DNA of 60,942 bases from Streptomyces sp. NRRL S-87 (GCF_000719335.1 NZ_JOGB01000065.1:1-60942), one strand, 5' to 3'; counted from the first letter of the stretch, positions 1 to 8,386 are shown. Program-made: numbers and translations. Notes: generated by a model not told the origin, from the letters alone.

Positions 1-116
1 GGGGTGGGCCTGCCGCTGGGGGCACCTCCCAGCGGTAGCTGGGGGAGGCCTGCAGGCCATACCGGGTCAAGAGGCGAGGGGACCCACACACCACGGGACC
101 GCCCCCCGAAGCGAGC
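1..116 (-). repeat. dispersed intergenic repeat, copy 1 (with palindrome insert)
   Basis: Read on the minus strand, this stretch matches positions 47549-47637 almost throughout. Shared blocks in order are GGCTCGCTTCGGGGG, GTGGTGTGTGGGT, CTTGAC, GGCCTGCAG, GCGGCAGG and CACCCC. Copy 1 carries about 30 extra bases at 16-47, which form a hairpin: CTCCCAGC at 26-33, loop GGTA, then GCTGGGGGAG at 38-47. The element is non-coding and lies just upstream of the ThpR gene. It may be longer, because the window starts inside it. Confidence 0.6.
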
Positions 117-201
117 CAACTCCCACACCGATGCGCCCACGCAGCCCCGTCCGTCCCCGTCTACCCCCCTGCCCGCCCCGCCCCCGGCTATCGTCGCCGG
201 T

Positions 202-759
202 ATGAGACTGTTCGTCGCCGTGCTTCCGCCCCCGGAGGCCGTCGCCGAGCTGGCCCGGGTCGTGGACCCGCTGGCCCGGACCGGCCGCGAGCTGCGCTGG
301 ACCCCGCACGAGGGATGGCACTTCACGCTGGCCTTCATGGGCGACGTGGAGGAGCACCTCCTGCCCGAGCTGCACGCCCGCCTCGCCCGCGCGGCCGAGC
401 GGACCGAGGCGTTCCGGCTCCGTCTGCACGGTGCCGGACACTTCAGTGGGCACGCCCTGTGGATCGGGGCGGCGGGCGGCATCGACACGATGCGGCTGCT
501 GGCCGACCGGGCCGACGCCGCCGCCCGGCGGTCCGGGATCCCGATGGAGCAGCACCGCCGCTACACCCCCCACCTGACCGTCGCGCGCAGCCGCAACCGG
601 GCCGACATGCGTCCCTACACCGCCGAGCTCGGTGCGTTCGAGGGGGCGTACTGGCAGGTCGGGGACGTGCACCTGGTGCGCAGCCGGCTTCCGGTCAGTG
701 GTGTGCCCGGGGAGCAGCCCCGTTACGAGACGGTCGCCTCCTGGCCGCTGACGGGGTGA
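202..759 (+). CDS. thpR: RNA 2',3'-cyclic phosphodiesterase (ThpR / LigT family), 185 aa
   Basis: This is a 2H phosphoesterase of the ThpR/LigT type, a cytoplasmic family that opens 2',3'-cyclic phosphates on RNA ends. The two family signatures are visible: H40-F-T-L and H124-L-T-V, the catalytic His/Thr pairs on the two lobes. Length is normal for the family (about 180 aa). The ATG at 202 opens directly into MRLFVAV, the usual first strand. The longer reading frame upstream is Pro/Arg-rich and runs through a non-coding repeat, so it is not used. It stands alone, followed by a tiny membrane protein. Natural substrate in Streptomyces is not known. Confidence 0.9.
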   Translation: MRLFVAVLPPPEAVAELARVVDPLARTGRELRWTPHEGWHFTLAFMGDVEEHLLPELHARLARAAERTEAFRLRLHGAGHFSGHALWIGAAGGIDTMRLLADRADAAARRSGIPMEQHRRYTPHLTVARSRNRADMRPYTAELGAFEGAYWQVGDVHLVRSRLPVSGVPGEQPRYETVASWPLTG

Positions 760-785
760 GCCGCGCCTCCGGTTACGCTCGATGG

Positions 786-872
786 GTGGACCCCAAGACC
801 AGGAACCGTGTCATGGCCGGCGTGCTCGCGCTGATGTTCGTCGTCGTCATCGTGGCGGCGGCGATGAAGTAG
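786..872 (+). CDS. 28-residue single-span membrane peptide
   Basis: This short GTG-started frame encodes MDPKTRNRVMAGVLALMFVV followed by a hydrophobic end closing in AAAMK. That is a charged N-terminus plus one transmembrane helix and nothing else. The hydrophobic stretch (about residues 10-26) is too regular for chance in this base composition. The gene sits 26 bp after thpR and may be cotranscribed. No function can be given. The GTG at 786 is preferred because an ATG at 782 is in another frame. I recall similar micro-proteins in other Streptomyces, but this was not checked. Confidence 0.6.
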   Translation: MDPKTRNRVMAGVLALMFVVVIVAAAMK

Positions 873-971
873 CGGGCGGCCCGGCCCCCGTGAACCGCAC
901 CGACCCGCCGACCGCCGGGCGGCCGTAGGCCGCCCGGCGGTCGCGTCGTACCCGGTGCCCGGTGCCGGGTG

Positions 972-1961
972 CTACCAGGCGAAGGCCTCCGGGGACGGGC
1001 CCGGGCCGGGGAAGACCTCGTCCAGCCCGGCCAGGACCTCCTCGCCGAGTTCCAGCTCGACGGCCCGCAGCGCGGACTCCAGCTGCTCCACCGTCCGGGG
1101 GCCGACGATCGGACCGGTCACGCCGGGCCGGGTGAGGAGCCACGCCAGGGCGGTCTCGCCCGGCTCCAGGCCGTGCTTGTCGAGCAGGTCCTCGTAGGCC
1201 TGGATCTGCGCGCGCACCGAGGTGACGGCGAGTGCGTCGGCGGACCGGCCGGAGGCCCGGCGGCCGCCCTGGACCTCCTTCTTGATGACCCCGCCGAGCA
1301 GCCCGCCGTGCAGCGGGGACCACGGGATCACGCCGAGGCCGTACTCCTGGGCCGCCGGGATGACCTCCATCTCGGCCCGCCGCTCGGAGAGGTTGTACAG
1401 GCACTGCTCGCTGACCAGGCCGACCATCCCGCGCCGGGCGGCCTTCTCGTTGGCCTGGGCGATCTTGTAGCCGGGGAAGTTGGACGAGCCCGCGTAGAGG
1501 ATCTTGCCCTGCTGGATCAGGACGTCGACGGCCTGCCAGATCTCCTCGAAGGGGGTCCGGCGGTCGACGTGGTGGAACTGGTACAGGTCGATGTGGTCGG
1601 TCCGGAGCCGCTTCAGGCTGGCCTCGACCGCCCGGCGGATGTTGAGCGCCGAGAGCCGGTCCTCGTTCGGCCAGGTGTCGCCCTCGCGCGACATGGAGCC
1701 GTAGACCTTGGTGGCCAGGACCACCTTGTCGCGGCGGCCGCCGCCCTGGGCGAACCAGGTGCCGATGATCTCCTCGGTGCGGCCCTTGTTCTCGCCCCAC
1801 CCGTATACGTTCGCCGTGTCGTAGAAGTTGAGACCCGCGTCGAGGGCCGCGTCCATGATCGCGTGGCTGTCGGCCTCGTTGGTCTGCGGGCCGAAGTTCA
1901 TGGTGCCGAGTACGAGTCGGCTGACCTTGAGTCCGGTGCGTCCGAGCTGCGTGTACTTCAT
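972..1961 (-). CDS. aldo/keto reductase, 329 aa
   Basis: NADPH-dependent oxidoreductase of the aldo/keto reductase superfamily (TIM barrel), of the YghZ/Kv-beta-like type that reduces small aldehydes. The catalytic tetrad can be read: D48 (FYDTANVYGWG), Y53, K85 (LATKVYG) and H130 or H131 (DLYQFHH). The C-terminal cofactor segment GPIVGPRTVEQLES is also present. The start is taken at the ATG of MKYTQLGRTGL, the standard opening; an in-frame ATG 33 bases upstream would add residues that do not fit the fold. The gene is divergent from the M36 protease. An inverted repeat 18 bp before the start suggests repressor control. Physiological substrate unknown. Confidence 0.93.
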   Translation of the reverse strand: MKYTQLGRTGLKVSRLVLGTMNFGPQTNEADSHAIMDAALDAGLNFYDTANVYGWGENKGRTEEIIGTWFAQGGGRRDKVVLATKVYGSMSREGDTWPNEDRLSALNIRRAVEASLKRLRTDHIDLYQFHHVDRRTPFEEIWQAVDVLIQQGKILYAGSSNFPGYKIAQANEKAARRGMVGLVSEQCLYNLSERRAEMEVIPAAQEYGLGVIPWSPLHGGLLGGVIKKEVQGGRRASGRSADALAVTSVRAQIQAYEDLLDKHGLEPGETALAWLLTRPGVTGPIVGPRTVEQLESALRAVELELGEEVLAGLDEVFPGPGPSPEAFAW

Positions 1962-1978
1962 GGTCCCCAGCCAACTGG

Positions 1979-1994
1979 TTGGAGTCCGCTCCAA
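1979..1994. promoter_or_regulatory. inverted repeat TTGGAG-N4-CTCCAA upstream of the aldo/keto reductase
   Basis: TTGGAG TCCG CTCCAA is a perfect 6-4-6 inverted repeat beginning 18 bp upstream of the reductase ATG, in the 155-bp divergent gap with the protease. Position and symmetry fit a TetR- or MarR-type operator. No regulator gene is adjacent, so the binding protein is unknown. An overlapping shorter palindrome, CCAAC-TG-GTTGG, lies at 1971-1982. Confidence 0.45.
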
Positions 1995-2116
1995 TCAAGT
2001 CCCCGTGCCCGGCGGGGCTCGTTGACCCTTGATCGCGGCTGGGTTACTTCACAGGGGCAGCGCGCGGGTCCGGACTGCGGACCCGGGGGGTGCGTCGGCT
2101 CTCGGGAGGCCAGTCG

Positions 2117-5100
2117 GTGACCAGTAGGCGATTCCGTACGAGGTTCCTGACCGCGGCCACGACCGCGGCGATACTGCTGGCCCTCGCCCCGGCGCCGGCC
2201 GCGGCCCCGCATCCGGAGGGGTCCGTCGGGCCGTTCGTGCGCAAGGACCCGGCGAGCGGTCACGCCCGGATGGTCTACGACCCGCAGGGCTGGCTGACCG
2301 GGCCCTCCCGGATGCCGGCCGAGCGGATCGTGCTGCAGTACGTGCGCGACCACCGTACGGAGTTCGGCCTCTCGGAGGAGCAGGCCGGGCAGCTGGTCGT
2401 GGCCGCCTCGTACCTCACGAAGCACAACGGCGCCCACCAGGTGACGATCGGTCAGGTCGTGGACGGGATGCGGGTGCACGGCGGTCTGCTGACGGCCACC
2501 GTCGACAGCCGGGGCCGGCTGGTCCTGGTCGGTGGCCGGGCCGCCACGGGGGCCCCGGCCGGGTCCGTGGAGCTGACGGCGCAGGACGCCCTCGACGAGT
2601 CGGCCGGTGCCCACGGCCTGCGGGTCAGGCACGTGCTGCCCGGCGCCGACAACCGGGACAAGGGCAAGCAGCGCTTCAGGAACCGCTACGCCGAGCAGCT
2701 GCACAAGCCCAGCGACGTCACGGCCGAACTGGTCTGGTTCCCGTCCCGGGACGGCCGGACGCTGCGCGCGGCCTGGCTCACCGACATCGAGGCCTCGGGC
2801 CAGGCCTGGTACCAGACCGTGGTCGACGCGGAGAGCGGCGCGATCCTCAGCCGCGAGAACCTCTACCGCAGGTCGGGCCCCCGGGGCACGGTGTTCACGA
2901 CCCAGCACCCGGACGCGGCGGGCGCCGCCCGTACGGTCACCCCGTTCACCGGCCGGGACGGCTCGTGGGTGGCCGACCGGCTCACCCAGGGCAACAACGT
3001 CAACGCCTACCGGGACGAGGACAACGACAACAGCGCCGACGCCGCGAGGCCGCGGTCGCCGGCCTCCGGCGACCCGGACTTCCAGCACTTCGACTACGCG
3101 TTCGGCGACACCTGGCGCACCAACCGGAGCCATACGCAGGCCAACCTCGACGCCGACCTGGACGCCGCGGTCACGCAGCTCTTCTACTACACCAACGTCA
3201 TGCACGACTACCTGTACGGCCTCGGGTTCGACGAGGCCGCGGGGAACTTCCAGGCGGACAATTTCGGCCGCGGCGGGGCGCAGAACGACCCGGTGCTGGC
3301 GGAGGCCCAGGACGGCTGGGACGACGGCTGCACGGACGACGCCACCCCGCCGAACACGATCCGCTGCCTGAACAACGCCAACTTCTACACCCCGCCGGAC
3401 GGCAACAGCCCCCGCATGCAGATGTACATGTGGACGGCACCCCGGTACGCCTGGCGCGACGGGGACTTCGACGGCGACGTGATCGCGCACGAGTACGGGC
3501 ACGGCCTGTCCAGCCGCCTGGTCGGCGGCGGCACCTTCGGCGGCGGTCCCCAGACCGACTCCCTCGGCGAGGGCTGGAGCGACGTGGTCTCGTTCCTGAA
3601 GTGGGGCGACGCGGTGGTGGGCGAGTACGACAGCGGCGACGCGACGCGGGGCCTGCGCCACGCCGCGTACGACAGGCACCCCTGGACCTACGCCACCTAC
3701 GACGCCGCCAAGGACGTGCACGACAACGGCGAGATCTGGGCCGCCACGATGTACGACGTCCGCAAGGCGAAGGGCATCGCGTACACGCAGCAGCTCCTGG
3801 TCGACGGGCTGAAGAACACGCCGTCCTCGCCGAGCTTCCTCGACGCCCGCGACGCGGTGCTCGCCGCCGACCGGACCAACACGGGCGGGGCCGACCAGTG
3901 CCTGCTGTGGCGGGTCTTCGCGGCCCGGGGCATGGGGCAGGGCGCCACGTCCAGCTCGGACCAGATGACGGTGACGACCAGCACGACCGTCCCGGCGGAG
4001 TGCCTCCCGACCGCCCGCGCCGGCGGCCCGTACACCACGGCCGAGGGCACCGACGTCCAGCTCGACGGGTCGGCCTCCACGAAGGGCACGGCGGCCTCGG
4101 CCGGGGCCCTCGTGTCCTACGCCTGGGACCTCGACGGCGACGGCGACCACGACGACGCCACCGGCCTGCGGCCCACCTTCCGCGCGGTCGGGCAGGACGG
4201 CGTGTTCCCGATCGGCCTGAAGGTCACCGACGCCGCCGGCAACACCGACACCGACACCTCCAGCGTCACCGTGACGAACGTCGCCCCGGCGGTGTCCCTC
4301 GATCCGGTGGCCGGCGGACCGGAGAACACCGAGGTCACCCTCACGGGGAAGACCACCGACCCGGGCTGGCTCGACCCGCTGTCCGTCACCGTCGACTGGG
4401 GTGACGGCAACGGTCCGCAGTCGGTGTCCGGCACGGAGGAGCACGTCCGCCCCGACGGGACGCTGACCTTCTCGCAGCCGCACACGTACGGGGACGACGG
4501 CACCTTCCGCATCGAGGTGTGCGGCGGCGACGACGACACCACCACCTGCGCGAGCACCAGCGTGGTGACGGGCAACGTCCGCCCGACGGCGGTCATCGCC
4601 CCGGACGGCCGGACGACGTACAACGGCCGGCGGGCGTACGTCGCGCACGCCGGGGTCCCGGTGGCGGTGAAGGGCTCCTCGACCGACCCGGGCAGCGACG
4701 ACCTGACGCTGACCTGGGCCTGGGGCGACGGCACCTCCGACAGCCTCCTGTCGCTGGTGAACCCGCCGGCCGCCGACCCGCCGCTGAGCCCGTCGGTCCA
4801 GCCCCGGAACGTCACGGCGACCCGCTCGCACGCGTACGGGCGGGCCTGCCTGTCCACGCTGACGTTCACCGGCCGCGACGACGACGGGGGCACCGCCTCC
4901 GACACCGCGGCCGTGATCACCACCGGCAACACGAAGCAGGCGCACGACCAGGCCTACTGGATGAACCAGTTCGGCGGGCGGGCGGTCATCGGCCGGCTCC
5001 CTGCGGCGCAGCTGGACTGCCTGCTGAGCGTGGTCTCGTTCATGAGCTCCGTGTACGGGCCGCTCACCCGCGCGGAGGCGTACGGGATCCTGAGCAACGG

Positions 5101-5341
5101 CTCGCCGGACCCGCGGCGGACGACGTCGACGCAACTGCTCGCCGCGTGGCTGAACTTCGCGAACGGCTCGTACGACCTGTCCACCCCCGTGGACACCGAC
5201 GGGAACTGGATCAAGGACTCCACCTTCGGCGCGGCCGTGGCGGACGCCGAGGCGGTCTACCGGAACGCGGCGTCCACCGCGCTCCAGCTGGACCGGCGGA
5301 CCAAGATGCTCCTCGCGTTCAACGTGCGGGACGGTGGCTGA
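2117..5341 (+). CDS. secreted M36 (fungalysin) zinc metalloprotease with PKD domains, 1074 aa
   Basis: Large secreted endopeptidase. Residues 1-30 are a signal peptide (RRFRTRF, hydrophobic core, Ala-rich cleavage site). Residues about 30-240 hold the FTP/PepSY-like propeptide that keeps M36 enzymes inactive until processing. The peptidase domain carries the zinc site HEYGH at 458-462 and a third ligand, E485, in GEGWSD. Three PKD-like beta-sandwich repeats follow (about 631-722, 723-823 and 824-938; note WDLDGDG, WGDG and HTYGDDG), then a 135-residue C-terminal domain I do not recognise. The GTG at 2117 is chosen because GGGAGG lies 7 bp before it; a GTG at 2090 is weaker. Its last codons overlap the next gene, so the two are probably translationally coupled. 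Confidence 0.92.
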   Translation: MTSRRFRTRFLTAATTAAILLALAPAPAAAPHPEGSVGPFVRKDPASGHARMVYDPQGWLTGPSRMPAERIVLQYVRDHRTEFGLSEEQAGQLVVAASYLTKHNGAHQVTIGQVVDGMRVHGGLLTATVDSRGRLVLVGGRAATGAPAGSVELTAQDALDESAGAHGLRVRHVLPGADNRDKGKQRFRNRYAEQLHKPSDVTAELVWFPSRDGRTLRAAWLTDIEASGQAWYQTVVDAESGAILSRENLYRRSGPRGTVFTTQHPDAAGAARTVTPFTGRDGSWVADRLTQGNNVNAYRDEDNDNSADAARPRSPASGDPDFQHFDYAFGDTWRTNRSHTQANLDADLDAAVTQLFYYTNVMHDYLYGLGFDEAAGNFQADNFGRGGAQNDPVLAEAQDGWDDGCTDDATPPNTIRCLNNANFYTPPDGNSPRMQMYMWTAPRYAWRDGDFDGDVIAHEYGHGLSSRLVGGGTFGGGPQTDSLGEGWSDVVSFLKWGDAVVGEYDSGDATRGLRHAAYDRHPWTYATYDAAKDVHDNGEIWAATMYDVRKAKGIAYTQQLLVDGLKNTPSSPSFLDARDAVLAADRTNTGGADQCLLWRVFAARGMGQGATSSSDQMTVTTSTTVPAECLPTARAGGPYTTAEGTDVQLDGSASTKGTAASAGALVSYAWDLDGDGDHDDATGLRPTFRAVGQDGVFPIGLKVTDAAGNTDTDTSSVTVTNVAPAVSLDPVAGGPENTEVTLTGKTTDPGWLDPLSVTVDWGDGNGPQSVSGTEEHVRPDGTLTFSQPHTYGDDGTFRIEVCGGDDDTTTCASTSVVTGNVRPTAVIAPDGRTTYNGRRAYVAHAGVPVAVKGSSTDPGSDDLTLTWAWGDGTSDSLLSLVNPPAADPPLSPSVQPRNVTATRSHAYGRACLSTLTFTGRDDDGGTASDTAAVITTGNTKQAHDQAYWMNQFGGRAVIGRLPAAQLDCLLSVVSFMSSVYGPLTRAEAYGILSNGSPDPRRTTSTQLLAAWLNFANGSYDLSTPVDTDGNWIKDSTFGAAVADAEAVYRNAASTALQLDRRTKMLLAFNVRDGG

Positions 5342-5756
5342 CCGCCGCCTGGCCTGCCTCGCCGCCCTCGCGCTCTTCACCGGGTGCGGGGGCGGCGTGT
5401 CCCGGGCCCCGGCGCCGCCGGCCTCGGCGAGCGCGTCCGCGGGAGCCTCGGTGCCGTCGGTGCCGTCGGGGCCGTCGGTGCCGTCGGTCCGCGGCCGGGT
5501 CCTCACGGCCGCGGACGACGGCTTCACCGGCTCCCTGAGGGTGGGGGAGACCGCACTGCTCCGCCGCGCGCGGGTGGGTCGGCGGCTGCCGGAGCCGAGC
5601 GTGCGGGGCGACGCGGTGATCGTGTTCCGGGGCGCGGACGCCACCGGCGCCGGGTACGAGGAGTGGGAGGTCCGGGCGGTCCGGCCCGGCACCGCGCAGG
5701 TCCGCCTACCGCGCGCCGACGGGGACCCGGCGGTGCTCACGTTCGTCGTCGGCTGA
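5334..5756 (+). CDS. small lipoprotein with Ig-like/chagasin-like domain, 140 aa
   Basis: The GTG start lies 8 bp inside the end of the protease gene, so it is very likely translated by coupling. A lipobox (LALFTG-C18) predicts a membrane-anchored lipoprotein. After a Ser/Pro/Ala linker, residues about 55-140 form an all-beta domain ending EWEVRAVRPGTAQVRLPRAD, a pattern resembling the chagasin/I42 protease-inhibitor or other Ig-like folds. The I42 loop motifs (NPTTG, RPW) are not obvious, so inhibitor function is inference from fold pattern and linkage to the protease. It could equally be an adhesion or chaperone lipoprotein. Confidence 0.7.
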   Translation: MADRRLACLAALALFTGCGGGVSRAPAPPASASASAGASVPSVPSGPSVPSVRGRVLTAADDGFTGSLRVGETALLRRARVGRRLPEPSVRGDAVIVFRGADATGAGYEEWEVRAVRPGTAQVRLPRADGDPAVLTFVVG

Positions 5757-5851
5757 CCGCGTGCGGCCCCGGACGCGGGGCCCGTACGTGCGGACGCGGG
5801 TCCGGTAGGTGCGGACGCGGCCGGCGCGCGCGGTCCCCGTACGCGGTGCCG

Positions 5852-6535
5852 CTACGGCATCGCGTACGGCCCGCCGAGGCCCCAGGCCTGGTGCATGGCG
5901 TCGGCGAACTCGCCCGCCAGGCGGTGCTCGCCCGAGGCGTTCGGATGGGTGCCGTCGTAGGTGTCCCGGTGGATGTCGTACGCCTGCGGGCGCGCGCCCA
6001 GCAGGATCGGCGAGGCGGGGGTGTCCAGGTCCGCCACGGCCTTCGCCAGCAGTTCGTTGAAGCGGGCGCACTGGGCGGCGAACGGCGCGTCGGCCTCGGC
6101 CCGGACGTTCGGGATCACCGGCAGCAGGACCATCCGTACGCCCGGCCGGGCCTCGCGGGCGGCGGTGACGAAGCGGCGGACGTTCTCGGCGGTCTGGTCG
6201 GCGTCGGTGTAGAAGCCGAGGTCGATCAGGCCGAGCGAGACCAGCAGCACGTCGACCTTGTGCGCGGCCACCGCCGCGCCGATCAGCGGGTGCATGTGCA
6301 GCCAGCCCTCGCCCCAGCCCGCGAGATGGCGGCGGGCGTGCGCGGGGAAGTCCGGGTCGGCGTACTCGTGCGAGACGGGCGCGTCGGCGAACGTGTCGTA
6401 CACCTCGCTGCGCGGACCGACGATCTTGTAGGGGCCGCCGAAGGTCGCGTTGAGGTGCTGCCACATCCGGTAGCGCCAGGTGAAGTCGCCCGCGCGTCCG
6501 ATGGTCATGGAGTCGCCGACGAACATGAAACGCAT
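5852..6535 (-). CDS. SGNH/GDSL-family hydrolase, 227 aa
   Basis: Esterase/lipase of the SGNH superfamily. The block I nucleophile motif is G7-D8-S9 (FVGDSMT), and the C-terminal D194-x-x-H197 pair (DGTHPNASGEH) supplies the rest of the catalytic residues. The block III region reads SLGLIDLG, a divergent version of the usual GxND. There is no signal peptide, so it is probably cytoplasmic. The ATG at 6535 (MRFMFVGDS) is chosen because the strand leading to the nucleophile begins there; upstream sequence is poor. The gene is divergent from the next one with 76 bp between. Substrate unknown. Confidence 0.87.
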   Translation of the reverse strand: MRFMFVGDSMTIGRAGDFTWRYRMWQHLNATFGGPYKIVGPRSEVYDTFADAPVSHEYADPDFPAHARRHLAGWGEGWLHMHPLIGAAVAAHKVDVLLVSLGLIDLGFYTDADQTAENVRRFVTAAREARPGVRMVLLPVIPNVRAEADAPFAAQCARFNELLAKAVADLDTPASPILLGARPQAYDIHRDTYDGTHPNASGEHRLAGEFADAMHQAWGLGGPYAMP

Positions 6536-6611
6536 CCGGTCATCATCGCGGATCACGCCCGCGCCGGTGCTGTGAGCCTGACCACCCCCGCGCGGATGGC
6601 AGGCTGGGAGG

Positions 6612-7640
6612 ATGCGCCTCTTCTTGCGTTCCCTCCCGAGCGCCGCCGTGCTGGCGGCGGTGGCCCTGTCCGGGCCGGCGGCCGGGGCCGCCGCGGCCGC
6701 CGAGGGGCCGGGCACCGCCTCCTTCACGATCGCCGACCCGCGCATCACCGAGTCCAGCGGCCTGGCCGCCAGCCGCAAGCACCCCGGCGTGTACTGGACC
6801 CACAACGACTCCGACGACGGTCCCTACCTGTACGCCGTCGACTCCGCCACCGGCCGCACCGTCGCCCGGATCACGATGACGGGGGTCGGCCGGCCGCGCG
6901 ACGTGGAGGCGGTCTCGCTCGGGCCGGACGGTCACCTGTACGTCGGGGACATCGGCGACAACATCGGTTCGTGGCGGCACGTGTGGATCTACGAGCTGCC
7001 CGAGCCGGACGCACTGGGCGACCGGACGGTCAAGGCCGTGCAGTACACGGTGCGTTACGAGGACGGGCCGCGCAACGCCGAGGCCCTGATGGTGCATCCG
7101 GTGACGGGCCGGGTCTACATCGCCAGCAAGAGCGAGGACGCCGGGCACCTCTACGAAGGCCCGCAGCGGCTCAGCGCTTCCGGGACCAACCTGTTCCGGC
7201 GGGTCGCGGACGTGCCGTGGGTGACGGACGGGGCGTTCTCCCCGGACGGCAAGCAGCTGGCGCTGCGCGGCTACTTCTTCGCCCGCGCCTACCCGTGGAA
7301 GGCGGGGAGGCCGGTGGGGGACGGCGAGCGGATCGGCGCGCCGCTGCAGGCGCAGGCGGAGTCGGTGACGTACTCGCCCGACGGGTCCACCCTGATGTTC
7401 GGCTCGGAGGGGGCGGGCAGCCGCGTCGTCGCCGTACCGGTGCCGAAGGCGGGCGCGGACGCCGCCGGGCCGGGCACCTCGACCGCAACCCCCGAGCCGG
7501 GCGGCGCCGGGGCGGCGGGCGCCCGGGCCGCGGCGGACGACGGGAGCTTCACGGTCGGCGCGGTCGTCCTCGCGGTGGCCACCGCGGTGGTGCTCGGCGC
7601 GAAGCGCCTGCTGCGCAAGGGCGGCGGCGGCAGCGCCTGA
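6612..7640 (+). CDS. secreted/anchored beta-propeller-like protein, 342 aa
   Basis: Signal peptide at 1-30 (MRLFLRSLPSAAVLAAVALS, Ala-rich cleavage region), then repeated propeller-like blades (SSGLAASRKHPGVYWTHNDS, VEAVSLGPDGHLYVGDIGDN, VTDGAFSPDGKQLALRG, AESVTYSPDGSTLMFGSE). An Ala/Gly/Pro linker follows, then a C-terminal transmembrane helix (about 312-330) with an RLLRKGG basic tail, so the propeller faces outside and is membrane-anchored. The purine run GGGAGG directly abuts the ATG, too close for a normal ribosome site, so a leaderless or short-leader message is possible. No enzymatic residues are recognised; binding or scaffold role is a guess. Confidence 0.82.
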   Translation: MRLFLRSLPSAAVLAAVALSGPAAGAAAAAEGPGTASFTIADPRITESSGLAASRKHPGVYWTHNDSDDGPYLYAVDSATGRTVARITMTGVGRPRDVEAVSLGPDGHLYVGDIGDNIGSWRHVWIYELPEPDALGDRTVKAVQYTVRYEDGPRNAEALMVHPVTGRVYIASKSEDAGHLYEGPQRLSASGTNLFRRVADVPWVTDGAFSPDGKQLALRGYFFARAYPWKAGRPVGDGERIGAPLQAQAESVTYSPDGSTLMFGSEGAGSRVVAVPVPKAGADAAGPGTSTATPEPGGAGAAGARAAADDGSFTVGAVVLAVATAVVLGAKRLLRKGGGGSA

Positions 7641-7731
7641 GCCCCGGGCCGGCGGAGGCCCCCGGGTCGGCGGGGGCCGCGGGTCGGCTGGGGCCGCGGG
7701 CCGGCGGGGGCCGCGGGCCGGCGCGCGGCGG
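7641..7731. repeat. GC-rich short tandem repeat between convergent genes
   Basis: The gap between the propeller gene and the Nudix gene is made of roughly 17-base units of the form GGGYCGGCNGGGGCCGC repeated about three times. It can fold into GC hairpins and may serve as a bidirectional terminator for the two converging genes. No coding potential seen. Confidence 0.4.
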
Positions 7732-8199
7732 CTATCGGACGACGGGGCCCGAACCCGCCCGCCAGTCGCTGATGCGCTTGCGGATGCTCGGCACCATCGG
7801 CAGGTCGTCCACCTCGTCAGGAGTGAACCAGTCGACCTCGAAGGACTCGTCCGACGTGCGGAGGGTGCCGCCGGTCGGCCGGGCCAGGAGGCAGATGGAG
7901 AACTCCTGGCGCACTTCGCCGTCGTCGTAGGCGAAGACGTGCCCGGGGTTGGTGTACGTCCCCACGAGGCCGGTGATCTCCACCGTCAGACCGGTCTCCT
8001 CCAGCGTCTCCCGGACCGCGCACTCGCCGATCGACTCGCCCAGCTCCATCTTTCCGCCCGGCAGGGCCCACATTCCGTTGTCGCTGCGACGGTGCAACAG
8101 GATCCGGCCGCCGTCGTCCACGACGACGGCGGACGCCGCGGGGACGAGGCTGTTCGCCTTCGGTGCCTCCGGATCGTCCTCGTAGTCACGCCTCGCCAT
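7732..8199 (-). CDS. Nudix hydrolase, 155 aa
   Basis: Hydrolase of nucleoside diphosphates linked to another moiety. The complete Nudix box runs from G49 to L71 (GKMELGESIGECAVRETLEE, then TGL), matching Gx5Ex7REUxEExGU. A C-terminal motif FEVDWFTPDEVDDLPMVPSI is typical of the DR0079/MutT-like branch that accepts small nucleotide or sugar-nucleotide substrates. GAGGAGG 8 bp before the ATG gives a strong ribosome site; that site lies inside the small upstream gene, whose stop overlaps this start. Exact substrate unknown. Confidence 0.93.
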   Translation of the reverse strand: MARRDYEDDPEAPKANSLVPAASAVVVDDGGRILLHRRSDNGMWALPGGKMELGESIGECAVRETLEETGLTVEITGLVGTYTNPGHVFAYDDGEVRQEFSICLLARPTGGTLRTSDESFEVDWFTPDEVDDLPMVPSIRKRISDWRAGSGPVVR

Positions 8200-8386
8200 G
8201 CGCCACTGCCTCCTCGCCGATGTCCCGGCCTCGGCTCCGGAGCTCCTCGACGTGCTCGGCGAAGCGGTCGAACATCCCGTCCCGCGGGCTGCGTCGCAGG
8301 TGCATCATCGGCGAGTCGTGACCGACTCTGCGGGCGAGGTGGGGTGTCACGAGCATCTCGTCGTCGGGGTGGTGGTCTCCGACCAC
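8186..8386 (-). CDS. 66-residue hypothetical protein overlapping the Nudix start
   Basis: Small hydrophilic frame (MVGDHHPDDEMLVTPHLARR at the start, DRFAEHVEELRSRG near the end) whose stop codon lies 14 bp inside the Nudix gene on the same strand. The downstream half is an amphipathic helix. The overlap suggests cotranslation with the Nudix hydrolase. There is no recognisable domain. It could also be the untranslated leader of the Nudix gene, though the Met/His/Asp-rich composition differs from noise frames here. Confidence 0.5.
   Translation of the reverse strand: MVGDHHPDDEMLVTPHLARRVGHDSPMMHLRRSPRDGMFDRFAEHVEELRSRGRDIGEEAVAHGEA

Noticed and set aside
1958..5740. 1260-codon antisense frame over the M36 protease
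   Set aside because: High-GC antisense artefact; sense strand has signal peptide, zinc site and PKD domains.
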